This document shows, piece by piece, positions 34,304 to 46,583 of a stretch of DNA of 64,000 nt. The stretch's first letter is position 1. The number at the start of each line of letters is the position of its first letter. Below the pieces are notes generated by a model that was not told where the DNA came from, searched no databases, and was given only the letters and a program-made list of their open reading frames with translations. The position numbers and the translations under genes are program-made. This stretch comes from Caenorhabditis remanei (taxonomy: Eukaryota; Nematoda; Chromadorea; Rhabditida; Rhabditidae), in assembly GCF_010183535.1 (NCBI RefSeq), contig NC_071333.1:10352587-10416586 (forward strand). Direction: 5' to 3'.

Positions 34304-35906
34304 CTATTCGATGCAGACCTGCTCCTCAGAGAAGACAACGACACTTTCCTTTTGTTTATTCTCGTTTCTGCGAGTGATCCACCAGACCAAAACGACCGCA
34401 ACGTGGGCCAAAACAAGAACTCCTACCGAAATCCATAAAAAGCACTCTTGAAGACCATTTGGCGCTTTTGATTTCAGAAGAATGCGGTGCTTGATGATTT
34501 CCGGATGAGGTCCATGAAGAGCTTCCAGGTAATTGAGGTCCTCGTTGTTGATTTCGATTAGTTCCTGGAAATTTAAAATGAAATAGATATTGGCTTGAAA
34601 ATGATTACCGAATCTTGGTTGATAGTTCGCATCTTTGGAAGTTCAGTCGCCTTAGGATTCATAGGAATTTTCACAAAGAGATGCTTGGAATCCACCATAT
34701 GGAGTGTGCTGTTGTGTCCATAAATGGTGAACTCATGCTCCTGTAATCATATCTACTGTTTTCGAAAAATCATTTACGAAAATATTACTTTCAAATTTGA
34801 AGCAACAACTACGAATCCGTTGTCAAAATTTCTGACAAATAACTGGTTCGGAGTTAGTGCAGCAACTTGGTCGCATTTCTCATAGTTGGAAACTGAGCAG
34901 GTGTTGTTTCTCGAAACCGTACACTCTTGGAATGTTCCCTGAAAAACATTAATATAAGAAAAATTGTCGTATTATCACTCACGTAATCAAGACAGGAGTC
35001 AACCGATATTATCTCATTGCCAACTGCCACAGCCCATTCCGAAATGTTTGTGTACTTGTATATTGTTCCGAGCTCCGTGAAATTTCCGACGGAGAGAATC
35101 TAATATCTTACGATAACCTGTATTACTATTATTACATTTAACAATTACAGATTTCCTTGTTCCAAATTTTCGGCCATAATTTCGTCTTCCGCATGCATAA
35201 ATCTCGGCGTTATTCCGACTGGTACACTGCAGCTTTTTGACTGCCATTGCGGGCCAGGCCTGAGTGATGGACTCATAACCAAAGAATTTCGTCATTTCCT
35301 GGAAGATAACAATGTATAGTGTTTTTGTGAGACTTGATGATACATACGGATCCACTCCATTTCAGCAAACGAAGAAAAGAATGTGGTTTAGCGGGGAGAC
35401 CGTTCAAGAGTGTCAATCTCAATTCAGTTGAATCTTCAAGAAACTTGTTATTTCTTCTTCTAGTAGAGCTGGCATTTGATTTCTTTAGCATTGTCGGAAC
35501 TTCTTTGATGTCTCCTGGGTGCTGGCCGAAGATCCACTTAAGGACTGGAAACTGATTCAAAAAGCGCTTTGAACGAGTTTCTGAAAAATAAATTATCGAA
35601 TTCATTTATTCATTCGCACGGACTCAGCGATTGACATGTAGTTGAGATCATTTTGGAGGTGTCATAGTTTTGGTTTGGGCCAGGATGAATGAGAAAGTGC
35701 GCGCAGGAGTAGACGGTGTCTTCCGTGTACTCCACTCTGAAAATATCATATTACCATCGTAAAGACCTCTTCTCCCTTTAGATGAACAGATGAATTACTC
35801 ACGATGCTGGATTGTTGTCCCCAATGATGAACGGCTGGCGAGTAGTTGAGTTGGCTTGACATCCTACGAAAGCAATTAAAAGCGAAAGAAGAACCCAAGT
35901 ATTCAT
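34304..35906 (-). CDS. Type I single-pass membrane protein of unknown function
   Basis: Eight exons on the minus strand: 35906-35803, 35736-35624, 35580-35348, 35298-35149, 35099-34983, 34938-34789, 34740-34609 and 34564-34304. They encode 419 residues. A signal peptide (MNTWVLLSLLIAFVGCQA) opens the protein. The ectodomain carries about ten cysteines and several N-glycosylation sequons (for example NST, NNT, NFT, NIS). One transmembrane helix covers about residues 375-396 (FLWISVGVLVLAHVAVVLVWW), and a 23-residue tail rich in charged residues ends EEQVCIE. I recognise no domain, and it may be nematode-specific. Phase forces exon 2 to end at a weak donor (gtccgt); the better-looking gtgcga four bases later would break the frame. 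Position next to klp-4 suggests a gene of the C. elegans F56E3 group, but I cannot name it. Confidence 0.8.
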
Positions 35907-36932
35907 TCTGAAAATAATGAAGACGTTGACACTTAAAAATGAAGAAATACAAAATTGAATAGGTGAGAAACAATGGGAAACTGTTTGAAATATTTGGCAC
36001 TGGTTCTACATTCCAATTTTTGTGTAATAGTGTTACTCATGTTTGCAGATGACTAACAGTCTTCCTAACGGCACCAAGATGTTCCCTATAATTTTTAGGA
36101 AAATTTAAACAAAAGAAGAGTAGGAGGACCCATCATATCAAAAAAATTAGAGGAAAATTCAATCAATTCGCGAAAAAGCGCTCGTTATTCAAGGCTGTCC
36201 TATTTTTTTAAAACTAGAAGCAAAATGTGGAAATTTCAGCATGAAAAATTATTTTGAGTTTTCTTTAGACTCTCCTACGTGAATCTGCTAATTTAACTCC
36301 TAAAAAAAGCCTCGAGTTGAACAAACGAAACAACACCGACAGATGATAAAATTCAAATGAAAGATGAAGAGCGTCGATGTTCGAAAATGCGCACCACGAT
36401 CTCAAAGGAAAGTAATAGCTCTATGAATACCGACTAGTCTCGTGATGTCTGGACTCTCCATCCTCAATCAGTGTTGTGAAGACAACATCTGCCAAAGTCT
36501 TTCCGTCGCGTGAACTGTTTCTTTTGAATGAGGAGGTGTTGAACATTGCGAGCAAAGATTTTCATATTAGATAAGCATATGGAAGATTTCAAAGAATACA
36601 CTTTTACATTCACTTATTACACTCTCTAATTTTGCTAAATGAAAACAAGGTTGTCTGCTGCGGAGTTTAGGATAAAACACAATTTCAAAAACCACGAGAC
36701 ACATTTAAATGTAACGGTGTTTCTTATTCTGAATTTTTAACAGGGCCGAAGATCAAGATTCAGAATATCACTGCGCTCTGTTGAAAACGAATTCTGATAG
36801 AATCTACTGGAACACCAATGATATGAGTCACTGCACCAATTTTTGTTTTTGTTCTCGAATCAAGAATACTTGATTTTAATTTTTCATGGAAGCTTTGTTT
36901 CATCAAAGCTGAGATACAGTCTTGATTTCAGA
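35907..36932. other. Divergent intergenic region
   Basis: About 1 kb between the starts of the minus-strand membrane protein and the plus-strand PAH-like gene. AT-rich, with no exon-like frames; presumably it holds both promoters. Confidence 0.5.
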
Positions 36933-37585
36933 ATGCGTTCCACTCATGTACCAGATGTTCATGCGATGGCTCTGGCTATGGAAAATGAAGTAGCTGTTGG
37001 TGTACCTCAGGATGAACCGGTCATGGGGGGAGACTTCGAAAGACGGGTAAGTTGCATTAGTTCATATTTTAATAGAATTGAAAGATATATTATCAGATGT
37101 TATTTTGAAGAAGTTCATTAATTTTTCGTAATTAAAAGCAATATAATAATGACTCTACCTCGTTATAGCGCAGAGCTGGGAGCGTTCACTTAAGACACAT
37201 CCGTCGGCATGTCCCTGAAGAAGTACATGATGAACTTGTAGAATCGTTGCGAGTTCATGTCGAACAATTCAATCGAGGGTATTTTAAAACACGGAATGGA
37301 GCAAAATAAAACATCAAATAATTTCAGATTCGAGGTACAAGTCGGTCTCACCATCTGTCGTATTCTCTACGACTATCCGTACTTAGTTTACGGTTTCAAT
37401 GACTTCTTGTGGTCGGACATCGAAATCACTCGTGGACTTGTAAATGGCACTCCTCGTTACATCATCTGGAAGGAGGGCCGTGGAATGGTTGTATTTGATT
37501 GTATAACTTAATAATTATATATGTCTCTTTTTAGATTGTTCCAATGAGAGAGCAAGAAGATGCGCAAAACAGACAGGAAGAATAA
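36933..37585 (+). CDS. Small PAH-like (Sin3 paired amphipathic helix-like) protein
   Basis: Exons 36933-37046, 37169-37278, 37328-37487 and 37535-37585 give 144 residues. The ATG is two bases behind a gatttcag acceptor. An acidic N-terminus is followed by basic RRRAGSVHLRHIRRHVPEE. Then comes VGLTICRILYDYPYLVYGFN with DFLW, which resembles the last helices of a PAH repeat (LF-x-hpdLi-GFN-xFLP) as found in Sin3 corepressors. The usual proline after FL is Trp here, and the first half of the domain is shortened. No other domain is present, so if it is a PAH fold it might act as a stand-alone peptide-binding module. The gene structure is firm; the PAH call is inference. An AATAAA at 37776-37781 marks the 3' end. 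Confidence 0.7.
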
Positions 37586-38827
37586 TCATGAAGAATCGGA
37601 CGCTTCTTGATAGATGTTCTTTATCAAACTTGCAGTCAACTCGTTTTTGTAGTTTTTTATATTTTTCTTCTTACTCATTCTTAGAAACTTATCCTAATCA
37701 TTCCATGACCAAGAACATTACTGGTTCAACGCTTCAATCATTGCCCACCCAAGATTTCCATCCATTTTTGTTGTAAATAAACGAAATTCATTGTGATTTG
37801 TGATGCCGAGTACAAAAACTTTTTACTGTAATTGACAGAACTGTGCATATTTTTAGTTCCCATTTTTATCTAGAGGCAAAGTTGCAATAATTATGTAGAT
37901 TAAAGAGAGAATTTTTTCTTATTCGATATTGTAGAGCAGTTTATATACGAACAGCCATCATAAGGCGTTTCAAACTGCGCTCCATGGCAAACAAGTTATA
38001 CAGTCGCGTTTGATATCAAATGTTGCCACGTTTGTTTATTTTTCTTGGAATCAAACATCTATAAGAAGCTTTTCTTAGATTTTTTAAATCAAAAGTTTTC
38101 GGAAAAAAAAAACATGTTTTTCTTCGGAACCAATTTCAGTGGAATTTTGCACTTTTTAACGTTAAAATATTTTTAATATGTTAAATGTGGGAATTACAAA
38201 TATACATATCTCATGTAAACTTTTCCAGGTGGTGAATCATATTGTGCCTCTGTCGTTTCTACTGTTGTCTACAGTTTTGCTTATCTGAGGAAATGAAACC
38301 GGACAATTTTCTCGATTCAGGTTTTCTTGATCCGCATCTTCTTGATATAAGTTTTCTCGATCCAAATTTTGCTCGTCAAGATATCGCGGTGAATGGTTTC
38401 TTAAATCCTCGTTTAATCTTCATAACTTCTGTCGGTTTATACATAGTTATACTGAACATTGTTCTGCGCAAAACATTGAATTGGTTACGTTTTGTTCCTG
38501 AAAGTTTTGCAATCAGCACAAGTTTCAAAATTGACTTCTGTTATTTTAGAATCATCAGTTTATTTTATTTGAAGTAGTGGAACAAAGTGTGAATGGTCTA
38601 ACACCTTCAATGAGTTAGACTAAATTAGTAAAAGCAAATAAAAGAAAAAAAAAACACAGGAATGGAGAAGCAAAGAAAAGTCACAGCCGGTAAAGCAGTT
38701 ACAATAATAGCAGATAGAAGGAAATAATGTTCATTGTGAATTAATTAAAATGTATCGTGTTGGTTTAGTCAGTTCGTCCCGATTTTAAAGCAAAATAATG
38801 TTGACATGTACTATTGAGGCATCGTAT
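37586..38827. other. 3' UTR and convergent gap before klp-4
   Basis: The PAH-like gene's 3' UTR ends near 37781-37800. From there to the klp-4 stop the sequence is AT-rich. It contains a 15-bp minisatellite (listed separately) inside a 111-codon plus-strand frame at 38242-38577 that I do not regard as a confirmed gene. A TTTATT at 38559-38564 could be the klp-4 poly(A) signal on the minus strand. Confidence 0.45.
38307..38381 (+). repeat. 15-bp minisatellite, five diverged units
   Basis: Five consecutive 15-base units (38307, 38322, 38337, 38352, 38367) share the pattern ttttctcgatccNNN with substitutions but no indels. Because 15 is a multiple of three, all frames are kept: the plus strand reads pentapeptides FLDSG, FLDPH, LLDIS, FLDPN, FARQD, and the minus strand reads an Asp/Glu/Asn/Leu-rich repeat. 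Confidence 0.7.
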
Positions 38828-41800
38828 TTAGTTGATTTTGAGATCCACCAGGTCACCTGAAAGAAAACTATTGAAAACTGAGCGAGCGGCGGAAAGCTTA
38901 CCATTTTGCAATTTCTTTGAGGCAAATTGGTTGTTATTTTCTAGTGGAAGGCAGAGCTTAACTCCCATTGACATGCCATTTGCAGATCGGGAAGGGGTAC
39001 TCTCTTCATTTCCGTTTTTTACATCTTCCGTTGGAGACTGAAAATATTTGAACCTTTTAGGATATTTCAATAAAAATTGATACCATTCTTTTTGCGGCGG
39101 AGAAACACATTGTCTCAGGAACTGTTGAAGATCTGGTTGGAGCAGTCTGAGAAATTGAATGTAATGAGGTTTAGTTATCCTTATTTCGATAGTTACCTCA
39201 ATCTTTAGAGAATTCGTCTCCTCTATGATTCCCGTTAATTTATCGTTGTATGGGCTGATAATGCTTGTCACTGAAAAATTTCAACATTTAGTGAATAGAT
39301 AAAACCATGAAAACTATTGGAACACATAGTAAATTGAACTTTTCCCTAAAGCTCGAAACATTCTCACGCAGACAATGTTGGGACAAAATTGACTCTAACA
39401 GGAATCGGACATTTTCCACTTTTGTTTATTATTCCAAATAACTGGTTATAATAATGTCATTAAATTTGAACCATGGTTTCGTTTTCCATTCTTACCATGC
39501 TTGAACATTCAAAAACTGAAAAATAGATGCAAAAACTGAACGTGCAAAGAACATGCAAAAGGAAAGAACTAATAAAAAACTGCAGCTTATCTCTTGGGCA
39601 CGGAACAAACAAAACCTACACTTTCCAATGCAAAGAGGTTTCAGATTAAGAGATGTAGGTCGCGCTGAAAAGTATGTTAGTGGTTGAAATGGGAGGTGAA
39701 GTGAGAAGAGGATAAGAGATATGTGTTATTAGTTATCTATCAGTATTATAGGTTTGATGAATAGATGCAACAAAGACAATCGATATTAGAGTTTTTATTC
39801 AATTTCATCGTTGTAAGTTTGGTCTCATTCTAAGAAGCAAGTCTTTTGAAGAAGAAGAATAGAGAATTATGAAGCTTTTCATGCTTTCTGAAACGATCCG
39901 CAGTGCAGAAAGTGCATTCAATTGACCTGATTTAAACAGCAATCATCGGTGCAATTCATATCACTTTCTGGGTTTGGATAGAGAGCGGAAAAAATAGAAG
40001 TGAGAAGCATTAGTTGTGAGTTTGGTGTGAGGATTTTTGATTGCGTTATCGTTTTTCGGCAAAGGTGAGTTGAAAGGAAACCAAGTTGAAGCGGCGCGTT
40101 TCCAGGCGATTGGAAAAACGAGCGGAGAGCGGATAATGAAAATAAACTAACCCATTGAGTTCGATGAAGAAATGCTCATTGGAGTGTCTGATCGTTTTTC
40201 CATCCCGTTTATCTGAAATCACATGATTCACTTAACAACTGTGCAACATGCGAGACAAACCTGTCCGGCTGATGAGATCGCATTCGGCAGACTAACTGCT
40301 CTGTTCATCCTCAAGGAATGCATTGGAAGCCCAAAATTTTGAATACGTTGTAACCGCTCTTTCTTTGTCAACATGTTGGTAATAGCCACTTCTTGACGGA
40401 GTCTATCCAGTTTGAGCATTGACTCGACCTGCAACAACCTATCTATAAATTAGTTCTTGCTTGTTATCCTTACCGCCTGAATGCTTTTAGTATAAGCCTC
40501 AATGTAATTGAGTGTCTGTTGTTGATGCTGTGATTCTGTTGAAGACGTTGAGCTACGAGAGGAGCCGCCACCTTGCTCGTCTTGAGAAGTGTCCTTGGCT
40601 GCCATCATTGCAAGTGATGAACGGTCTTCCATGTCTTGTGACGACTGTAACAGTAAAAAGTGTATAAGATACAGTATCCTTTGAATAGATTACCTTAGGA
40701 ATGTGAGCAACAACATCATAATACAAAGATGTCCGATGAATAGTTTCCGTTCCTAACATCTTTTTGAAGAACTTCTCGGTCAGGCTTGGTTTTTTGTAGA
40801 TTTGTAGACAGATCCGCTTTCGAAGAACAATATGCATCGGGCACGGATGAGACAGACGGACCATAATCTGAAATTGAATAAATAATGTCGAAATCCGATT
40901 ATTATTCAAATACTTTGACAATAGCATATATTCTGTCATTACTGTTGGTTGGAACGTTCAGAGCTGGAGTGTCATGAACGGAAGAGTCCCAAGAGCAGGT
41001 AGCGACGTGGTCTTTGTCATCATATTTATGAATTGGAAGTAGCAATAAGTTTCCTTCTGGCTCCAAAGGAAGCATTGAGTGTAATCCAGCAACTCTTGGC
41101 ACATTCTGGAAATACTCATAGAATTACTGTTTTTATTTGAGTTATTACCTCATCACTAGTCATTTCACCGGTCATATCATCGGAGTTGAGATCTAGGAAA
41201 AGTACTGGGATATGTCTTTCGACGCCTTCTGGGGCAATCCTGTAAACCGTAAATATGTAATTTTTATCTAAAACGTGTGACCATACCAATCACATGGTGC
41301 ACCTGGAATACATGAGTTTGGCGCTGGGCATTCCACAGCAGTCCTTTCTTCCGTCAACGCCACCCACTGTCCCATCAAGGAATGCTCCCGATCTAATTCT
41401 GCTTCTGATTTCCCTGATTTAGCGGACAATGTGTCTAACTGATGTTGCAGATAAAATTGCCTTGATTTCAATGCATGAGACCATTGTTTTCTGATCTTAT
41501 CTAAATCTTCCTCCTGATAGCTGTCAATTGATTTGGAGTTGTTTGGTTTCACTGCCATAATAGCTCCAATACTAACAGATGTGATGCTGTCAATACTAAT
41601 TGGAAGTCCATCTGGTGCCGCTACGTTCACTCCAACCACAAGTCGTCTCTGCTGTCCTTGTTTCAACTGATAGATTCCACCAGTCGCCACATCATCAGCA
41701 CTTCGAACTTCCACACTTGTCCATTCACCATTATCATTCAATTCTCGGACTTCTGTCCACATTTCCAGTCTTCTAGTGACTTCCATCCACCGGTTTTGCA

Positions 41801-44800
41801 AGGATTTGCATTTCTCATCAGTATCCAGTACACGTTCTTCAGGGTGGCCACAGATTCTATGACCCCAGACTTCAATCGACAGAGCATCGTCTCTCACGTA
41901 CTCCATGAACTCTTCTGTGACCATTACGTTGAAGTCCTGAATAAAAAAAGTTTACTGTTGAACTTCATTATTTTCAACTAACCCTTTGGTGTTCGAAGAT
42001 CACAGTAGTAGCACACGAAGAATGGTTGGCTGCCTCGTTAGCTGGTGCAACAACAAGCAGTTCAGAGATGTTGAAGAACGAGTATTGGCAGAAAACAAAG
42101 TTTGAAAGCTTTTCCGGAAGTCCAGAAGCACGCTTGATTCGTACTCGGCAAGTGATAGTTTTGCCAAGAAGTGATTCTGGTCCGCTACTAGTCTGATTAT
42201 CAATCTCTTCTTGAGTCACCACACGGAAGATCTGCACATGGAGACGTCCAGCCACTTCTCCTTGTTGGGAAATTATTGGAACCTTCAAAAATATAACTTC
42301 AATGAGCTTCCGCTTAAATAGTTTACCTGATAATCAAGGCGCAGGTCATGGAAAAGCACTTCCAGGAAGACGTTGGCAACTCCGACAAGATTATGATGTT
42401 CTTGACTCTCAAAGAATGGGTCAATAACCAAAGAAGAGCATTCGTTCATTGGGATTCCAGCAGTCTTCATTGGTGATGCATTGGGTGTTCCGTTCAATGA
42501 CTCACTTGCTCTATAAAAAGCATATTTCTCAGAATACTTCAGTAGTTTTAGCTCACCTCGAGTATCCATTCAACATGTCATTGTATGTGTCTCTCATATC
42601 CACCAATCGACTTTCTAATTGAGAAACTGTCCAGAACTGACTTCCACTCATTCCTTCCCGGCGGACAACAATGACTGGTTCACAGACAAATTGACCAGCT
42701 TTGATTTTAATAGGTCTCAAGTTTGAAGCCGGTATTTGCAATGTGACATCATAGGTCGTTTGACGTTTTGGTTTCTTGTTCAACTCCTTGGAAATCATAT
42801 TGGCTTCGCGGACCAAAGCATTTGCATGAATCACATCTGCTTTTAGACGTTTCAAGGATTCAGCAAACATTTCTTCTCTGAAACAATAATATAGAAACCA
42901 AATTTGCTTTTTTAAACTTACTTTCTCTGCGCCCAATAGAAGAATTTGCTTTTCACAGACTGCTTGGGGTTAGTTGGGAATGGGAATGGCGGTAATCCAG
43001 TGGGTGTTGTAATTGGAGTCGGTAACCCAAATCCAGGGGTCATCGGTGTAGACGGGGTAAACCCTCCTGCAGTCAACGACTGAATGTACTTCTCGAATGC
43101 TTCGTATTGTTGCTCGAGTGCCGCTTTTTTGTCTTCCTGGAAACAATTAATTGAGGATTATTTCTTGCAGAACAAATCTACCTGATGTTTCAGTGTAACA
43201 CTCTCCATATACTGATCAACTGCTGAACTGATGGGGTTTGCATCATTGACCTCATGCCAAGCGTCATTGTAATCGAACATGGTGCTGTCCTCCATTATGG
43301 ACTGTTCCATATCCATCACTTTTGGACAGTTCACTTTGAAAAAGTGATTCATTCCAACCAGCATTCGATTTCCATTCCGGAGAAGAGTCCGATCAGTAAT
43401 CTGTTTTCCATTAACACAGATTCTACATTCCGAGGACATTGGAGCGACAAACAGACGCATTCTGCCACCATACTCGTCAATGGTCAATTTTGCATGACGT
43501 CTCATTATACCAAGACCTCGAAGGACAATGCTTGTTCGCTCTGTAGCACTGTTTCGTACTTCAAAACAAAAATGAACGCTTTGTTTACCTTTCTCATCGT
43601 CTTTCTTTGATGAATCATTAGAAGACATAGAAAGTCCAGAATCTCGACTAGTTTCCAGCTCCTCTGAGTTACCAATAATAGCAGAACCCTGAATTTAGAT
43701 AATTATATCAGAGTGGTGTGAAGAAAATCATTACGTTTATGTAATAAACCAAAAGTTCGTTCAACGATGGATCAGCATTCATGTTGACAAGATAGAACCG
43801 ATCCTTTTCGACCTTGATTCCACTTGACTCGATTGAAATACCAATTTCCGCTAAATCTTTCTGTCGTTCTTTGTTCAAAGTGTCAGTTTCCTTGAGACGT
43901 TCCTCCCATGACTTGTTCATTTGGGCTACGAGACGTTCACTTTCAGCCAGCCTTTCACGCAGTTCTTCAGTCTCCTGAAATTAAAAAGTTCACCTATCAG
44001 TCATATTTTGACAGATACAAACCGCATGTTCTTTTTTCGTTTGTGTAATTTGCATGCGAAGAGTCTCCACTTCCTCTCGAAGTTCTCTAATCACTCTGGC
44101 ATTTGGATCCTCATTGATGATTGCATGATTGACAATCTTCTTAGCGCGGTCGGCATATCTCAGAGTTGACAAAGTCTCCTCATAATTGTCAGCTGCAGGT
44201 GACAATGTTGCAATCATGACAGTTCTTGAGTTTCCTCCCAGTGAATCTTTGAGAAGCCATGTCAAAACAGAATCACGATACGGAATGAATTTGTCCTTCT
44301 TTGCATTTCTCTCGGCTAATGCTGAGATGACCATTCCCAATGTGGTCAATGATCTGGAATACACCAAATGTTTATTCTTAGTTCAACAAACAACACTTAC
44401 TTGTTGATGTTTCCTCCTTCTTCCAAACGTTTTCCAACTGCTCCCGTTTTCCCAGCTCTCTCACTTCCAGCCAAATCTACCAATGAAATCTTTGCAACTT
44501 TCTCTCCACTGAATCCATTTTCCAAATCATGCAAAGTCTGTGTTACAATCAAGCTGAACACCGCATGAGAACGAGAACTCTCAGCATTCATGTTTGTTGC
44601 AGCGACTGTTCTTGACTTGTTACCTTCTTCGAGGAGGTTTGAAATTTGCTAAATAACGACATTTCCTATTTAAGATGTTCATTTTGCGGCAAACCTCAAA
44701 AGAATTGACTGCAAGAATAGACAATCCATCAACCATGGGTCCGAGTATTTTATGCTCCCGCACTTTCAATGCTTTGCTTGATCTTCAAAGACGTTTTGTT

Positions 44801-45480
44801 TTATGTTTTAGTCTTACTCTCTCTTTTTCCATTTCGGAAAGAGAGGATCACTCACTTTTTTGGGTCAAGCAAGTCACGAACTCTTTCATTGTAAATTTCC
44901 ATGTAGGAGACCTCAATTTTGAATGACAGTGTTGCATTGGAAGTTTCATGAATTCGGGTGAAAATCTAAATGTTCATAAATGAGCCTGTGAATTCTAAAA
45001 CATTAACTCACATCATTACAGACACGTGGGATGATTCCCGGTTGGTCGGGAGTACCCATCATAGTGTACGATTTTCCGGATCCAGTTTGTCCGTAAGCAA
45101 ATATGCAAGCATTGTATCCAGAGAAAGCATTTTCAACGACTCCTGACCCCAAATGGTAGCAGACAGTCTCTTGACTTGCAAAATCATAACTTCTTGGATC
45201 AGTAGAGCAGAACGAATGGTCGAATGTGAAAGTCTTTGAGTTTTTCCTTGAATACAAGATTCAATATGATAATTGCGTAGAATAGACTTACTCTTCAACT
45301 GGGTGGTTAAGTATACATTGCTCCTTATGAATTTTGACAACTGACTTGGTTTTCAGGTCAAGTTCTGGAGAAATTACATCAATTATTACGAAATCTTTGA
45401 ATAAATATTTTACCTCTTTTATTGAATGGACGAACGCGAATAGCGACTTTGACGGCGCTTTCTTCATCAGGTCCTATCAT
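38828..45480 (-). CDS. klp-4: Kinesin-3 motor, KIF13 type (KLP-4)
   Basis: Twenty-four coding exons on the minus strand, from ATG 45480 to TAA 38828, encode 1575 residues. The N-terminal motor domain shows [11 protein letters not shown], the P-loop GQTGSGKS (residues 99-106), switch [12 protein letters not shown] and switch II DLAGSE. A neck coil ([15 protein letters not shown]) is followed by a kinesin-associated segment and an FHA domain (about 480-590, with [11 protein letters not shown]). A second coil, the DUF3694-type block ([20 protein letters not shown]) and a long stalk region come next. The C-terminus is Ser/Gln-rich ([16 protein letters not shown]). [19 protein letters not shown] groups it with KIF13 and away from UNC-104/KIF1A. 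No CAP-Gly domain follows, as in KIF13A. It is a plus-end microtubule motor; in C. elegans KLP-4 carries GLR-1 glutamate receptors in neurons. The intron between exons 20 and 21 (39271-40151) is the longest inside the coding region. A tttcag acceptor at 45523 precedes a 42-base leader. Confidence 0.93.
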
Positions 45481-46558
45481 TTTTCTCAACCAAATTTGAA
45501 GATTTCCGGCACCTTAGAACATCTGAAATAGATCTGTTTAGTAAACATTAAAATGCGGGATGATAAAAAAAAGAAGAAGAAAGGTAATCGATAAGGTAGA
45601 GAGTATTGTCAATAACGAGGACAAAGGTGACGAGAATAATCAAAAAATTTATGAGGCAATCAGTTATGGAAAACTTTTGACTCGCAACGATGCGATGAAA
45701 AAGAAAAGAAAACCCGAACATAATCGGATGGTGGTAGGTAAACGAAAGCGTCATAAAAATGAGAGAAAACTTGGAGAATTTGGATGAGAAAGAATGAAAT
45801 TGAGAGGGTTTTGTGTGCCTGTTGTTTTTTTGTAAAACTGAAAAAAATAAGATAGAGTGCAATTTCATTGGTGCTGTGCCCGTCTGGTGTGGAGCACATC
45901 ACTGGCAGAAGAGTCTTCTGTTGGAAGGGGGATTAGTAGTTGTGGGGTCCCCACCAAAAACGGGGCACCAGCGAATCTCTTTTACATGACATATGTATGT
46001 AGCGGACACTTTTCCGACGATACTTTGTTCTCAACTATCTAATTCTTGTACAATAAACAAAGAAGTGAAGTAAGAAGAAGAAAAAGAAGAGACAAAACGG
46101 GAAATGATGAAGAATGAATAGTGAGAAGTTTAGCTCTTCATGTCAGCTTCAGAAGATGAAGCAATGCTACACGAAACAAACGAAATGAAAAGAAAGCGAT
46201 TCCAAATGAAATACAATTCTTGTCAAGAAACAGCCAAGTTTACGACACTAATATAACGTGTAGGTGTTTGGTACCAGATGCCCAAAAGATATCTCAGGAG
46301 GGCATTGGAAAACTTTTATGGATCCCAAGAGCTTAGAAATGCAGGAACATGACGTAATGGGCAATAAGTCCGAGAGCTCGATCCGGTGAAAAATGATATT
46401 CGGAACGCAGCCTCCTATTTTTTCGCTATTGCTGTCCTCCGACTCCCAATCTCCTTCTCTCTGGCGCTCCATTTCTGGCGCCGTTTTCTATCCTCTCCCT
46501 CTATTCGTTTGAGCATTCCTTAAAAAAGGGCACGATACGAAACAATTCAGAATGATAC

Positions 46559-46583
46559 ATTGGCGTGTGCACCCCGCGCCAAT
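46559..46583. promoter_or_regulatory. Inverted CCAAT pair upstream of klp-4
   Basis: ATTGGCG at 46559-46565 and CGCCAAT at 46577-46583 form a perfect 7-bp inverted repeat around a GC-rich spacer. This is two head-to-head CCAAT boxes that also contain E2F-like GGCGCCAA-type cores. Close by (46460-46485) ggcgc occurs twice more. The position, 1.08 kb upstream of the klp-4 ATG, fits a promoter whose leader is spliced to the acceptor at 45523. Confidence 0.35.

Noticed and set aside
43555..43592. Possible 30-nt intron inside klp-4 exon 9 (gtaaac...gaag)
   Set aside because: Too short for a worm intron, and the FHA region reads through in frame without it.
45292..45480. Apparent one-base frame break between klp-4 exons 1 and 2
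   Set aside because: Careful re-reading of the junction (donor 45414, acceptor 45366) gives NKE-NFDLKTK in phase; no frameshift exists.
38828..45480. Assignment of the kinesin to UNC-104/KIF1A
   Set aside because: No PH domain is visible at the C-terminus, and the motor-core residues follow the KIF13 pattern.
45560..45787. 75-codon Lys/Arg-rich plus-strand frame just upstream of klp-4
   Set aside because: Composition mirrors the local purine-rich DNA, the opposite strand is also open, and there is no splice or family evidence.
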